A DNA stretch of 64,000 bases from Microbulbifer litoralis (GCF_023634065.1 NZ_JALKCV010000008.1:124001-188000); one strand, 5' to 3'. Positions 1 to 10,028 are shown, counted from the stretch's first letter. A program made the numbers and translations. Notes: a model not told the origin generated them from the letters alone.

Positions 1-2174
1 CTATCGCTCCCGTTGCGCGCTTCACGCATGGGGGGATCGATATCGCCCGATATCACTTCGGAGTAAGCCTTGTAGAGTTCGCTGATATTGCGCACATACT
101 GCACCGGCTCCGCACCGCGCACATAGCCGTAGCGGGCCTTGTTGAAATAGCGGGGCTCGGATAGCTTGAGCATGGCGACTTCCACATTGTCGAACCAGAT
201 ATCGGGATCCAGCCCCAGCTCCTTCGCCAGCCGCTGCGCATCCAGCAGGTGGCCGTAGCCGGCGTTGTAGGAGGCGAGGGTAAACCACAGCTTATTGTCG
301 GTTGGCAGTGTCGGGTCGAAGCGGTCCCGCACCCAGTCCAGGTATTTCACCCCGGCCTTGATACCCCGCTCCGGGTCGAACAGTGGTGGCGGATACCCCA
401 TCTCTTCGGCGGTTGCCGGCATTACCTGCAGCAGCCCCTGTGCCCCTACCGGCGATACCGCGTCGGGATTGAAATTGCTCTCCTGCCACATCTGTGCCAC
501 CACCAGTCGCCAGTCGAACTGGTGTTCCAGGGCAGAGTTTCTCACCAGCTGGTCGAAGGGGGAAATATCCCTGCCGGGAATGATTCGGGCACGCACCTTT
601 TGTGTGAAGCGCTTGTTCGGCTCAAAGTAGGCCTGGTATTTGCGCTGGTACTCTTCGGTTTCCCGGAATTTCTTCAGGAACCTGTCCAGCTTCTTTTTCA
701 GTTCGGTATTCTGTGGCAAAACCATCCAGCCCTGTGGTCTCGGGTCGCTGGTGTAGAGGCCGGGCACCAGTGAATCCCGCAGCGAGCTTTCGATCTTGGC
801 CGCGTGCGCGTCGACGATGGTGGCATCCAGCTCGCCGTCCGCGATCATATTGATAATCTGCGAGTAGGACATCTCCTCCGGTGCCACTTCGATTTCGACG
901 TCGATGCCGCTGTCGCGGATGGCCTCTGCGGTTTTGATGAAGGAAGAGTAGGCGCGCAGGGTCAACGTGCGCCCCGCCAGGTCGCGGACGTCTTCAATCT
1001 TGGGGCTGTCGCTGTTGCTGACGACCTGTTCGCGCATTTCCAGGTAGGGGGTTGTAAAAGCCACGCCGCGGTCGATTCGCGCCTGGGTGATGGTGGTGGA
1101 TGAGCCGGCAATATCGCCGCGTCCCGTCATGAGCCAGTCAATCAGCTCCTGGTCGTGCGGCACGACCACCACCTGTAACTGCAGGTCGTGCTTTTCCGCA
1201 AAGGCGCGGGCCAGGTCGTAGTCGAACCCCATCAACAGGCCTTTCCACAGGAAGTAGGAGGTGGGATGGTTGTAGGTCAGCAGGCGGATAACACCGGATT
1301 CCCTGATCTCGTCCCAGTCGGCGAAACGTTCGCTATGGAACTGGACCAGGTTCCCGGTCAGGAAGTTATTGATCCTGGCCCGCAGGTATCTGGACTCCTT
1401 GCGAACGCCCCAGGCGATGTTTTCCTGCTCGGAGACGGCGGCACCAATATGTACATCGTCCCGGTAGCTGCGCAGCCCCTCTACAACATTGCTGTCGAGA
1501 ATCGTGATGGTATTGGGATGCTCATTGACGAGGTCCAGCAGGTCGTCCAGCCGATCGTTCAGTGGCACCTCGCGCAGGGTCAGGCCCGCGTCCGGGTGTG
1601 CGTCGATCAGTTGCCTGGCGGTGTCCACGTGGGTGGTGTTGGCGTTCACGACGATTTCAACATTCTCCAGTTTGTCCGGGTCGCTGATATCCGGGCCGTC
1701 GCTGCCGGTTACCAGGTGTTGCTGGGTGTGGAATACCGGAATGGAAAAGCTGAACAGCTCGCGCCGTTTTTCGGTGTCGGTGAAATTGTCCGCCAGTACA
1801 TCGGCGTGGCCGTCCAGCAGCATCTGGATGGCTTCCTTCGGGGTGTCTGCCTGCACCCACTTGGCCTCGAGTTTCAGCCTTCTGGCGAATTGGTTGGCCA
1901 GGTCGAAATGGCTCTGGGTAACCACCTCGGATCGCGGCAGGTGATTTTCCTCCGGTCCCGACAGGCTGACAAAACGAATGATGCCGCGCTTCCTGAGCGC
2001 GGACAGATCCCCGATTTCGATGTAATTGTCGAGCTGGAACTGCTGGCGGAGGCTGGGGCGCGAGGCGGTGTCGGTTTCCGTTTTGGGCGAATCCTGTCTG
2101 TGACAGGCGGCCAGCAGGACAATCGCGATCACCAGGCAGATATTGCAGGTTCGAAACCACATAGAAGGCCCCAT
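1..2174 (-). CDS. MltF-like lytic transglycosylase lipoprotein, duplicated SBP domain (3' end outside window)
   Basis: Predicted outer-membrane-anchored lytic transglycosylase that cleaves peptidoglycan. Reading leftward from ATG 2174 (GGGAG 7 nt upstream; a second in-frame ATG is at 2162), the protein opens with a hydrophobic segment ending in a lipobox LLAAC (Cys24). Two tandem family-3 solute-binding domains follow, then a C-terminal SLT domain with catalytic Glu565 in a QES motif. The frame is still open at base 1, so only a short tail is missing compared with its 750-residue paralogue. Ordinary MltF has one solute-binding domain plus SLT (about 500 residues), so this is a double-sensor version. 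It lies 49 bp downstream of the paralogue on the same strand and is probably cotranscribed. Ligand unknown. Confidence 0.88.
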   Translation of the reverse strand, partial: MGPSMWFRTCNICLVIAIVLLAACHRQDSPKTETDTASRPSLRQQFQLDNYIEIGDLSALRKRGIIRFVSLSGPEENHLPRSEVVTQSHFDLANQFARRLKLEAKWVQADTPKEAIQMLLDGHADVLADNFTDTEKRRELFSFSIPVFHTQQHLVTGSDGPDISDPDKLENVEIVVNANTTHVDTARQLIDAHPDAGLTLREVPLNDRLDDLLDLVNEHPNTITILDSNVVEGLRSYRDDVHIGAAVSEQENIAWGVRKESRYLRARINNFLTGNLVQFHSERFADWDEIRESGVIRLLTYNHPTSYFLWKGLLMGFDYDLARAFAEKHDLQLQVVVVPHDQELIDWLMTGRGDIAGSSTTITQARIDRGVAFTTPYLEMREQVVSNSDSPKIEDVRDLAGRTLTLRAYSSFIKTAEAIRDSGIDVEIEVAPEEMSYSQIINMIADGELDATIVDAHAAKIESSLRDSLVPGLYTSDPRPQGWMVLPQNTELKKKLDRFLKKFRETEEYQRKYQAYFEPNKRFTQKVRARIIPGRDISPFDQLVRNSALEHQFDWRLVVAQMWQESNFNPDAVSPVGAQGLLQVMPATAEEMGYPPPLFDPERGIKAGVKYLDWVRDRFDPTLPTDNKLWFTLASYNAGYGHLLDAQRLAKELGLDPDIWFDNVEVAMLKLSEPRYFNKARYGYVRGAEPVQYVRNISELYKAYSEVISGDIDPPMREARNGSD

Positions 2175-2223
2175 CCGTCGTCTCCCGGCAAATGGTAGCC
2201 ACGGACGATACCGCTCCGTAATC

Positions 2224-4476
2224 TTATGGCGGCTCCCTGGCGGAGGGGGCGCCGCTGCCGGCTTCAGTTTCGGCAGTATCCCCCGGGTGGTTCTTTCTCA
2301 GTGGCACGTCCACCGTGGATTCACCACTGGCCACATCCACGTAGGCCTTGTACAGGTTGCTGATCTTGCGCACGTACGCCACCGGTTCGGCGCCGCGCAC
2401 ATAGCCGTAGCGCGCCTTTTTGAAGTACCTGGGCTCCGACAGCTTCAGCATCGCGGTCTCGACATTGTCGAACCAGATATCCGGGTCCAGCCCCAGTTCC
2501 TTTGCCAGCCGCTGCGCGTCCAGCAGGTGGCCGTAGCCGGCGTTGTAGGAGGCGAGGGTAAACCACAGGCGGGTGGCGGCGGGCAGCCTCGGGTCGAAGC
2601 GCCCGCGCACCCAGTTCAGGTATTTAACGCCGGCCATGATGTTGCGGTCGGGCTCGAACACCGGTGGCGGGAAGCCCATGTCTTCGGCGGTGGCGGGCAT
2701 CAGTTGCATCAGGCCCTGGGCGCCCACCGGGGAGACCGCCTTGGGATTGAAATTGCTCTCCTGCCACATCTGCGCGATGACCAGGCGCCAGTCGAAGCGG
2801 AATTCCTCGGAGGAGGACTTGGCCAGCTCGTCGTAGGGGGAGAGGTCCTGGCCGGGAATGATGCGCGCACGGATTTTCTGCTGGAAACGTTTGTTGGGTT
2901 TGAAGTATCGGTTGTAGGTTTCCTCGTAGAGCGGGCTCTTCTTGAACTTCTTCAGGAACTTGTCCAGTTGTTTCAGGAGTTCGCGGTGTTCGGGCAGTAC
3001 CATCCAGCCCTGCGGGCGCGGATCGCTGACCAGGGTGCCGGTGATGATGCCGGTGCGCAGCGCTGCCTCCACATTGGCCGCGTTGCTGTCGGCAATGCTC
3101 GCATCCAGCTCACCTTCGTCCACCATGCTGAATATCTGTGAATAGGAAATCTCCGGATTGGCAATTTCGACCTGCACGTCGATACCGCTGTCCCGCAGCA
3201 CCTGCGCCGTTTTGATAAACGATGAGTGGGCGCGTACGGTCAGGGTGCGACCGTCCAGGTCCTGGATCGTCTCGATCTTGGGTTTGCCGCTGTGGCTGAT
3301 TATCTGTTCCGGTGTTTCCAGGTAGGGCGTGGTGAATGCGATACCGCGCGCGATGCGCTCTTTGGTGATGGTCAGCCCGGAGCCGGCGAAGTCTCCGCGG
3401 CCCTGCTTGAGCCAGTCGATCAGCTCTTCCTCGAACGGGACCACCACCACCTGCAGTTCCAGTCCGTGCCTGGCGGCAAAGGTCCGCGCGAGATCGTAGT
3501 CGAAGCCCATCAGGGCACCTTTCCAGATAAAGTAGGACGTGGGGCTGTTGTAGGTGAGCAGGCGTATCAGGCCGGACCGCTTGATGGCCTTCCAGTCGGC
3601 GATGCGCGCGGTCTCTCCCTTGACCAGGTTCTGGGTGAGGAAGTTGTTGACCGTGATCTGCAAGCGCCTGGCATCCTTGCGCATCCCCCAGGCAATATTC
3701 TCCAGGTCGGATACCCGTGCGCCCAGCTCCACGTCGTCGCGATAGTGGCGCATTTCCCCGGCGATGTTTTCCTGCAGTATCGCCACCCGGTTGGGCTTTT
3801 CGTTGACCGCGTCCATCAACTGGTCGAGATCGCCGTACAGGTCCACCTCGGTGACGCTGAGGTTGGCGTCGGGGTTGTCCCGGATCATCCGCCTGGCGGT
3901 ATCCACCTGGGTGGAGCCGCTGGGGACGATGAATTCCACATCGCGGAGTTCGTTGGGGTCACTGATATCGGGGCCGGAGGGCCCGGTCACCAGGATCTGG
4001 TAGGTCTGGAAGATCGGCGTGGAGAAGTCGATCAATTCGCGCCTGGCCTCGGTGACGGAGAAGTTGTCCGCCATGATATCGGCGCGCCCGCTGCGAATCA
4101 GCTCGATGGCCCGGGTGATACTGTGCACCTGGATCCACTGGGGTTCCAGCTTCAGGCGTTTGGCGAGCCGGTTGGCGAGATCGAAATGCCGCTTGGTGAC
4201 CACCGCCGCACGCGGCAGTGCGTCCTCCCGCGGACCCACCAGGTTCACGTAGCGGATAGTGCCGCGCTTGCGGATTTCCTTCAGGTCGCCGGTTTCAATG
4301 TAGCCGGTATAGTCTTCCTCGCTGGGAATGCGCCCGGCGGTGGTGACCGGCATGCGGGCCTGGTCTTGCATGCGCTGGCGGTCGTCGCAGCCCCGTATCG
4401 CAAACAGGGCAGCGGCAATCGCAACGGCGATAAACAACACCAGTGGGGAAATACCGGTACGGCGCTGGTTCGGCAT
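2224..4476 (-). CDS. MltF-like lytic transglycosylase, membrane-anchored, duplicated SBP domain
   Basis: Predicted peptidoglycan lytic transglycosylase of 750 residues. Residues about 9-28 form a hydrophobic anchor; the following Cys (IRGC) is a poor lipobox, unlike the clear one in the downstream copy. Two family-3 solute-binding domains lie at about 66-300 and 305-535. The SLT domain spans about 560-710, with catalytic Glu573 in MWQES and a GAQGLMQ motif. In MltF the solute-binding module is regulatory and senses muropeptides; two of them in one chain is unusual. It is paralogous to the next gene at protein level, with a 50-nt stretch identical in DNA (241-290 and 2519-2568). A transport role is unlikely because no ABC permease or ATPase is adjacent. 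Confidence 0.9.
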   Translation of the reverse strand: MPNQRRTGISPLVLFIAVAIAAALFAIRGCDDRQRMQDQARMPVTTAGRIPSEEDYTGYIETGDLKEIRKRGTIRYVNLVGPREDALPRAAVVTKRHFDLANRLAKRLKLEPQWIQVHSITRAIELIRSGRADIMADNFSVTEARRELIDFSTPIFQTYQILVTGPSGPDISDPNELRDVEFIVPSGSTQVDTARRMIRDNPDANLSVTEVDLYGDLDQLMDAVNEKPNRVAILQENIAGEMRHYRDDVELGARVSDLENIAWGMRKDARRLQITVNNFLTQNLVKGETARIADWKAIKRSGLIRLLTYNSPTSYFIWKGALMGFDYDLARTFAARHGLELQVVVVPFEEELIDWLKQGRGDFAGSGLTITKERIARGIAFTTPYLETPEQIISHSGKPKIETIQDLDGRTLTVRAHSSFIKTAQVLRDSGIDVQVEIANPEISYSQIFSMVDEGELDASIADSNAANVEAALRTGIITGTLVSDPRPQGWMVLPEHRELLKQLDKFLKKFKKSPLYEETYNRYFKPNKRFQQKIRARIIPGQDLSPYDELAKSSSEEFRFDWRLVIAQMWQESNFNPKAVSPVGAQGLMQLMPATAEDMGFPPPVFEPDRNIMAGVKYLNWVRGRFDPRLPAATRLWFTLASYNAGYGHLLDAQRLAKELGLDPDIWFDNVETAMLKLSEPRYFKKARYGYVRGAEPVAYVRKISNLYKAYVDVASGESTVDVPLRKNHPGDTAETEAGSGAPSAREPP

Positions 4477-4535
4477 AGACTGCTCCTATGGCCGCCTACG
4501 CCGGGATTATAGTGTGGCGTCCGGTCGCCGCCCGT

Positions 4536-5900
4536 CTACTCGGCGGTGCTCTTTCCAACGTTGGTTACGCTGGCGGAAACGCTGCCCTCGGCGAGCCGCA
4601 CCCGCAGCGGCTGGCCCACTTCCAGCTCCCGGTAGCTTTTCACCACCTGCCCCTGTTCGTCCTGTGCAATGGCGTAGCCCCGCTGCAGGACCGCCAGCGG
4701 GCTGACGTTGTGCAGCAGCTGTACCGTGTGCCGGAGCCTTTCCCCGCGGCGCTGGAGCAGTGCCTCGATGGCCCCGGCCAGCTGCCGGGCGGCCTGTTGC
4801 AACTGCGCGCGGCGGATTTCGATATCGCGTTCCGGGTGGCAGTGGCCGAAGGCGCGCAGCGCTGTCTGCAGGTCGCGCCGGCGGCCGTGCAGCAGCTGCT
4901 GCACGGCGCCTTTCAGGCGCAGCTCCAGGTGGTCGAGGCGCTGGGCGCGATTCTGCAGCTGTTCGCGCGGGTGGCGCAGGCGGTTGCCGGTCAGTTGTAC
5001 CTGCTGGCGCAGGTGGCGCAGCTGCAACTGCGCGGTGCGGGCTAGGCGCTGGCGCAGCGCCGCCAGGGTCTGCAGCAGCTCGGCGGCGTTGGCGCTGGCG
5101 ATTTCCGCCGCCGCGGAGGGCGTCGGTGCGCGCAGGTCCGCGGCCAGGTCGGCGATGGTGGTATCCGTCTCGTGGCCCACGGCGGAAATGGTGGGCACCG
5201 GGCAGGCGGCCAGGGCGCGGGCGACCATCTCCTCGTTGAAGGGCCACAGGTCCTCCAGCGAGCCGCCGCCGCGACCGACGATCAGCAGGTCGTGGCGGCC
5301 GCTGCGCCCGGCGCTGTCGATGGCCGCGGCGATCTGCTGCGCGGCGCCCTGGCCCTGCACCTGGACCGGCCAGAGTTCGATCCTGGCCGCCGGATAGCGC
5401 CGCCCCAGCACCTGGATCATATCGCGCACCGCGGCGCCGGTGGGGGAGGTCACGATGCCGATATTGGCGGGCAGGAACGGCATGGCCTTCTTGCGCGCGG
5501 GATCGAACAGGCCCTCCGCCTGCAGCCTGGCCTTGAGCTCCTCCAACTGGCGCATCAGCGCGCCGAGGCCCGCCTCCTCCATATGTTCGACAATCAGCTG
5601 GTACTCGCCGCGGCCCTCGTAGAGGCTCACGCGGCAGCGCAGCAACACCTCGCGACCGTTGCCGGGGCGGAAGCGCACACTGCGGTTGCGGCCGCGGAAC
5701 ATGGCGCAGCGCACCTGGGCGCGGGCGTCCTTGAGGGTGAAATACCAGTGGCCGGAGCTGGGGGCGGCGAAATTGGAGATTTCACCGCCGACCCAGAGCA
5801 GGGGAATGCTGCTCTCGAGCAGCTGTTTGACCTCGCGGTTCAGGTCGCTGACCGAGAGGACACTGCGGTTGCTCTGACTGTTTGGCGCGCTCTGTAGCAT
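4536..5900 (-). CDS. xseA: Exodeoxyribonuclease VII large subunit
   Basis: Large catalytic subunit of exonuclease VII, which with XseB degrades single-stranded DNA to oligonucleotides. The N-terminal OB-fold is visible (LWVGGEISNF, then GHWYFTLKD), followed by the family catalytic region with the VGRGGGSLEDLW motif and the long Arg/Gln-rich coiled-coil C-terminus expected of XseA. I chose ATG 5900 because GAGG lies 5 nt upstream; the frame extends to 5933. The result, 454 residues, fits the family. It is divergent from guaB, an arrangement common in gammaproteobacteria. No xseB is in the window. Confidence 0.96.
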   Translation of the reverse strand: MLQSAPNSQSNRSVLSVSDLNREVKQLLESSIPLLWVGGEISNFAAPSSGHWYFTLKDARAQVRCAMFRGRNRSVRFRPGNGREVLLRCRVSLYEGRGEYQLIVEHMEEAGLGALMRQLEELKARLQAEGLFDPARKKAMPFLPANIGIVTSPTGAAVRDMIQVLGRRYPAARIELWPVQVQGQGAAQQIAAAIDSAGRSGRHDLLIVGRGGGSLEDLWPFNEEMVARALAACPVPTISAVGHETDTTIADLAADLRAPTPSAAAEIASANAAELLQTLAALRQRLARTAQLQLRHLRQQVQLTGNRLRHPREQLQNRAQRLDHLELRLKGAVQQLLHGRRRDLQTALRAFGHCHPERDIEIRRAQLQQAARQLAGAIEALLQRRGERLRHTVQLLHNVSPLAVLQRGYAIAQDEQGQVVKSYRELEVGQPLRVRLAEGSVSASVTNVGKSTAE

Positions 5901-6021
5901 TCGGGCCTCGCGGGCGGGGATTTGGCGGGCCAATATTGCAATATCCGGCTGCCGGGGGGAAGGAGACTGCCCGAATTGCGAGAAATATGAATTTCCGCTT
6001 TCGTCGCGACGGCGATGTGGC

Positions 6022-6027
6022 TATAAT
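6022..6027 (+). promoter_or_regulatory. guaB promoter -10 box with GC-rich discriminator
   Basis: A perfect TATAAT followed directly by the GC-only stretch CGCGCCG, 55 nt before the guaB ATG. No strong -35 is visible 16-18 bp upstream (best TTTCGT). A GC-rich discriminator is typical of promoters under stringent control, which would suit a guanine nucleotide synthesis gene. Seen: the boxes. Inferred: the control. Confidence 0.6.
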
Positions 6028-6081
6028 CGCGCCGATACCCAATCCCGCTAATTCTAGGTTTAAGCCGAGGTTTGAGTGTCC

Positions 6082-7569
6082 ATGTCTGAGTCCAGTCTGC
6101 GCATCGCGCGCGAAGCCCTCACCTTTGACGACGTCCTGCTTGTGCCCGGTTACTCCGAGGTAACGGCCAAGGATGTGTCCCTGAAAACCAAACTGTCCCG
6201 CAATATCACCCTGAATATTCCGCTGGTGTCCGCCGCCATGGATACCGTGACGGAATCGCGCCTGGCGATCGCCCTGGCGCAGGAAGGGGGTATCGGTATC
6301 ATCCACAAAAGCATGACGATCGAGGACCAGGCGCTGGCAGTGCGCGCGGTCAAGAAGTTCGAGGCCGGCGTGGTCAAGGACCCGATCACCATCGAGTCCA
6401 GCGCCACGGTGCGCGAACTGATCGCCCTGACCACCCACCACAACATCTCCGGTGTGCCGGTGATGGAAAAGGGCAACCTGGTGGGCATCGTCACCAGCCG
6501 CGACGTGCGCTTCCAGACCGACCTGGATGCCACCGTCGCCAGCATCATGACCCCGGGTGAGCGCCTGGTAACCGTGCAGGAGGGGGCCGCGCCGGACAAG
6601 GTGCAGGAACTGCTGCACAAGCACCGCATAGAAAAGGTGCTGGTGGTCAACAACGAGTTCGAACTGCGCGGCCTGATTACCGTCAAGGATTTCAACAAGG
6701 CCGAACAGTATCCCAATTCCTGTAAGGACAGCGATGGCCGCCTGCGCGTCGGCGCCTCCGTGGGCACCAGCCCGGATACCGACGACCGCGTCGCCGCGCT
6801 GGTGGAAGCCGGCGTGGACGTGCTGGTGGTGGACACCGCCCACGGCCACTCCCGCAACGTGATCGAGCGCGTGCGCCGCATCAAGGACATGCACCCGCAG
6901 GTGGATGTGATCGGCGGCAATATCGCCACCGCAGAGGCCGCACAGGCGCTGGCCGAGGCCGGCGCGGATGCAGTCAAGGTCGGCATCGGTCCGGGCTCCA
7001 TCTGTACCACCCGCATCGTCACCGGTATCGGCGTACCGCAGATCACCGCCATCGCCGAGGTGGCGAAGGCACTGCAGGGCACCGATGTGCCGCTGATCGC
7101 CGACGGCGGTATTCGCTTCTCCGGCGATATCTCCAAGGCGATCGTCGCCGGTGCCTATTCCGTCATGATGGGTTCCATGCTGGCCGGTACCGAGGAGGCG
7201 CCGGGCGAGGTGGAACTGTTCCAGGGCCGTACCTACAAGTCCTATCGCGGCATGGGCTCCATGGGCGCCATGTCCCGCACCCAGGGCTCCTCCGACCGCT
7301 ACTTCCAGGACGCCAGCAAGGGCGCCGAGAAGCTGGTGCCGGAGGGGATCGAGGGGCGCGTGCCTTACAAGGGCCCCATCTCCGCCATCGTGCACCAGAT
7401 GATGGGCGGTCTGCGCTCGGCCATGGGCTATACCGGCAGCCTGGATATGGAAACCATGCGCACCCGGCCGCAGTTTGTCCGCGTGACCTCGGCCGGTATG
7501 GGCGAGTCCCACGTGCACGACGTTACCATCACCAAGGAAGCGCCGAACTACCCGATCAACGGGCGCTGA
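6082..7569 (+). CDS. guaB: IMP dehydrogenase
   Basis: Oxidises IMP to XMP with NAD+, the committed step of GMP synthesis. The 495-residue product shows the full family layout: TIM barrel beginning [17 protein letters not shown], an inserted CBS-domain pair around residues 90-200 ([10 protein letters not shown] and [10 protein letters not shown]), the catalytic loop [11 protein letters not shown] with Cys308, and the flap and active-site region GSMGAM near residue 395. ATG 6082 is preferred; a GTG at 6076 is in frame and better spaced from GAGG, so the start is uncertain by two codons. Followed by a terminator and then guaA, the usual order. Confidence 0.98.
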   Translation: MSESSLRIAREALTFDDVLLVPGYSEVTAKDVSLKTKLSRNITLNIPLVSAAMDTVTESRLAIALAQEGGIGIIHKSMTIEDQALAVRAVKKFEAGVVKDPITIESSATVRELIALTTHHNISGVPVMEKGNLVGIVTSRDVRFQTDLDATVASIMTPGERLVTVQEGAAPDKVQELLHKHRIEKVLVVNNEFELRGLITVKDFNKAEQYPNSCKDSDGRLRVGASVGTSPDTDDRVAALVEAGVDVLVVDTAHGHSRNVIERVRRIKDMHPQVDVIGGNIATAEAAQALAEAGADAVKVGIGPGSICTTRIVTGIGVPQITAIAEVAKALQGTDVPLIADGGIRFSGDISKAIVAGAYSVMMGSMLAGTEEAPGEVELFQGRTYKSYRGMGSMGAMSRTQGSSDRYFQDASKGAEKLVPEGIEGRVPYKGPISAIVHQMMGGLRSAMGYTGSLDMETMRTRPQFVRVTSAGMGESHVHDVTITKEAPNYPINGR

Positions 7570-7570
7570 T

Positions 7571-7676
7571 CCGGGAGCGCCGGGCTCCAGCTCGGCAACG
7601 GGCCGCAGGCCCGTGTTTTTGAATAGTTGAAAGCGGCCCTTGGCTGCTTGGCCGGGCTGGAGCCCGGCGCTCCCGG
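7571..7676. repeat. Perfect 21-bp inverted repeat flanking the guaB terminator
   Basis: Bases 7571-7591 and 7656-7676 are exact reverse complements (21/21; core GGGAGCGCCGGGCTCC) separated by 64 bp. The intervening DNA holds a smaller terminator hairpin, so the transcript could fold into a long stem with an internal hairpin. The core resembles GC-rich intergenic repeats seen in many environmental proteobacteria; whether it is repeated elsewhere in this genome cannot be seen here. Confidence 0.8.
7598..7620 (+). terminator. Intrinsic terminator after guaB
   Basis: ACGGGCC (7598-7604), loop GCA, GGCCCGT (7608-7614), then G and five T. A perfect 7-bp GC-rich stem plus U-run, 28 nt after the guaB stop. 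It would end guaB transcripts and make guaA at least partly separately transcribed, unlike the plain guaBA operon of E. coli. Confidence 0.8.
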
Positions 7677-7773
7677 TGGCAGTCCGGGCAGTACATGAAT
7701 TTTTCCAATAACAAGCGGGCCCAGTGGGGTCCGTTTGTGTTTCGGGATTTCCCTTACAGCAACCGAGTAAGCC

Positions 7774-9351
7774 ATGAGCCAAGACATCCACGCCAGCCGT
7801 ATCCTGATTCTCGACTTCGGTTCCCAGTACACCCAGTTGATCGCGCGCCGTGTGCGTGAGCTGGGGGTTTTCTCCGAGATCCGCGCCTTCGATATGAGCG
7901 AGGAGGAGATCCGCGAGTACAACCCGCAGGGCGTCATTCTCGCCGGCGGTCCCGAATCGGTGCCCGAGAAGGGCTCGCCACGCGCACCGGAAGTGGTGTT
8001 CGAACTGGGCGTGCCGGTGCTGGGCATCTGCTACGGCATGCAGACCATGGCCCACCAGTTGGGCGGCAAGGTGCAGGGCAGTGACATCCGCGAGTTCGGC
8101 TACGCCCGCGTTAAGGTCGAGGGCGATTCCGCCCTGCTGCACGATATCAAGGACCACCTGGACGGCGATGGCAGTGCGCTGCTGGACGTGTGGATGAGCC
8201 ACGGCGACAAAGTGATCGAAATGCCGGGCGGCTTCGAACTGATGGCCTCCACCGGGTCTTGCCCGATTGCCGGCATGTACTGTGCGGAAAAGAATTTCTA
8301 CGGGGTGCAGTTCCACCCGGAAGTGACGCACACGCTGCAGGGCATGCGCATCTACGAGCACTTTGTCATGGAGCTGTGCGGCTGCGAAAAACTCTGGACG
8401 CCGGCCAACATTATCGAGGACTCGGTTGCCAAGGTTCGCGAGCAGGTGGGTAGCGGCAAGGTATTGCTGGGCCTGTCCGGCGGTGTCGACAGCTCGGTGG
8501 TGGCGGCTTTGCTGCACAGGGCTATCGGCGACCAACTGACCTGTGTGTTCGTGGACAACGGCCTGCTGCGCAAAAACGAAGGCGAACAGGTCATGGAGAT
8601 GTTTGCCGAGAACATGGGCGTCAAGGTGATCCGCTCCAACGCCGAGGACGATTTCCTGTCGCGCCTGGAAGGCGAGGACGACCCGGAGACCAAGCGCAAA
8701 ATCATCGGCAATACCTTTATCGAGATTTTCGACCGGGAAGCGGCCAAGCTGAAGGACGTCAACTACCTGGCCCAGGGCACCATCTACCCGGACGTGATCG
8801 AGTCCGCCGCCGCCAAGACCGGCAAGGCACACGTGATCAAGTCCCATCACAATGTGGGCGGCCTGCCGGAAGACATGAAAATGGAACTGGTGGAACCGCT
8901 GCGCGAACTGTTCAAGGACGAGGTGCGCAAAATCGGCCTGGAGCTGGGCCTGCCCTACGACATGGTCTACCGCCACCCCTTCCCGGGGCCGGGCCTGGGC
9001 GTACGTATTCTCGGCGAAGTGAAAAAGGAATATGCGGATATCCTGCGCGAGGCGGACGCGATCTTTATCGAGGAACTGCACAAGGCCGACTGGTACCACA
9101 AGACCAGCCAGTCCTTCGCCGTATTCCTGCCGGTCAAATCCGTGGGTGTGGTCGGCGACGGCCGCCGCTACGAATACGTGGTGGCCCTGCGCGCAGTGGA
9201 AACCATCGACTTCATGACCGCACGCTGGGCGCATCTGCCGTACGAGCTGATCGAAAAGGTCTCCAACCGGATCATCAACGAGATCGAGAATATCTCGCGG
9301 GTGGTTTACGATGTTTCCAGCAAGCCGCCGGCGACTATTGAGTGGGAGTGA
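7774..9351 (+). CDS. guaA: GMP synthase (glutamine-hydrolysing)
   Basis: Converts XMP to GMP using ATP and the amide of glutamine. The 525-residue product has an N-terminal class-I glutamine amidotransferase domain ([12 protein letters not shown]; nucleophile Cys86 in GICYG; His/Glu in FHPEVTHT), the ATP-pyrophosphatase P-loop SGGVDSS, and the C-terminal dimerisation domain ending IEWE. Length and motifs match the family exactly. The 3' end of guaA is a known integration site for genomic islands, and an accessory locus begins just behind it here. Confidence 0.98.
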   Translation: MSQDIHASRILILDFGSQYTQLIARRVRELGVFSEIRAFDMSEEEIREYNPQGVILAGGPESVPEKGSPRAPEVVFELGVPVLGICYGMQTMAHQLGGKVQGSDIREFGYARVKVEGDSALLHDIKDHLDGDGSALLDVWMSHGDKVIEMPGGFELMASTGSCPIAGMYCAEKNFYGVQFHPEVTHTLQGMRIYEHFVMELCGCEKLWTPANIIEDSVAKVREQVGSGKVLLGLSGGVDSSVVAALLHRAIGDQLTCVFVDNGLLRKNEGEQVMEMFAENMGVKVIRSNAEDDFLSRLEGEDDPETKRKIIGNTFIEIFDREAAKLKDVNYLAQGTIYPDVIESAAAKTGKAHVIKSHHNVGGLPEDMKMELVEPLRELFKDEVRKIGLELGLPYDMVYRHPFPGPGLGVRILGEVKKEYADILREADAIFIEELHKADWYHKTSQSFAVFLPVKSVGVVGDGRRYEYVVALRAVETIDFMTARWAHLPYELIEKVSNRIINEIENISRVVYDVSSKPPATIEWE

Positions 9352-9494
9352 AAATACGTCTTTCAGGGATGAAGACACTTTTATGGGATTCATCCGAGAG
9401 AATCTGCCACATGTGACTGTCAGTCTGTTTGAGTGCCGGATGATATCGAGTATGCACTGTGTGAAATTTGCTGGGGTATCGCGGAATAATAAGG

Positions 9495-10028
9495 CTATTC
9501 TCTGCTTTGATTTTGGTTTTTCGCCAACGCTCGATCGACCACCGCCCTGATAAATGCCTTGTCGGATCGCTTGAACCCGACGTGGACCAGAGTGACCTCG
9601 CCAGAGGCCTCCAGCAGAAAGACGGTGGGCAGGCCCACCACCTGAAGGTGATTCATCAGCTGGCCATCCGGGGCGTGGACGACCGGGTAATCCACGGGGT
9701 GCCGGCCTAAAAATGCAATGGCGTCTCCCTTGTCGTGATCGACATTGACAGCCACGACTTGAAAGCCCCTGTCCCCAAACTCTTTTTGCAGTGCGTCCAG
9801 AAATGGCATGGATATTAGGCAGGGGCGACACCAGGATGCCCAGAAATCAACGTAGACGATTCTTCCCCGGTAGTCGGAAATACTCAGGCTTTTGTTGCCG
9901 TCTTGCCCGGTGAGCAGTGGCAGTTCCCAGTCCATGGGGTGAGTAGTCGCGGCTTGGGATGGCCCGCCGAATAGCGGACCACCCAAACCGACGATTACCA
10001 TAAAGAGTAGTATTTTTGCCCTAGTCAA
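9495..10028 (-). CDS. Exported TlpA/ResA-like thioredoxin
   Basis: Periplasmic thiol-disulfide protein of 177 residues. A signal peptide (about residues 1-26, ending SQA-A) precedes a thioredoxin fold with WCRPC in the FWASWCRPC context, and a cis-Pro region (VGLPTVFLL). The ATG overlaps the end of the GH36 gene by 8 nt, so the two are translationally coupled. In this locus it could keep cysteines of the exported enzymes reduced or correctly paired: GH27, GH36 and GH114 all contain several cysteines. That role is inference. It converges on guaA with a 143-bp gap that holds only a weak, bulged hairpin around 9358-9378. Confidence 0.88.
   Translation of the reverse strand: MTRAKILLFMVIVGLGGPLFGGPSQAATTHPMDWELPLLTGQDGNKSLSISDYRGRIVYVDFWASWCRPCLISMPFLDALQKEFGDRGFQVVAVNVDHDKGDAIAFLGRHPVDYPVVHAPDGQLMNHLQVVGLPTVFLLEASGEVTLVHVGFKRSDKAFIRAVVDRALAKNQNQSRE

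Noticed and set aside
1..4476. The MltF-like proteins as amino-acid ABC transporter binding proteins
   Set aside because: Both end in an SLT domain with the catalytic Glu, and no permease or ATPase is adjacent.
5782..9831. Open minus-strand frame of about 1349 codons opposite guaB and guaA
   Set aside because: Its translation is low-complexity (His/Asp/Gly/Ala-rich) and it lies entirely over two certain housekeeping genes; it is an antisense shadow caused by high G+C.
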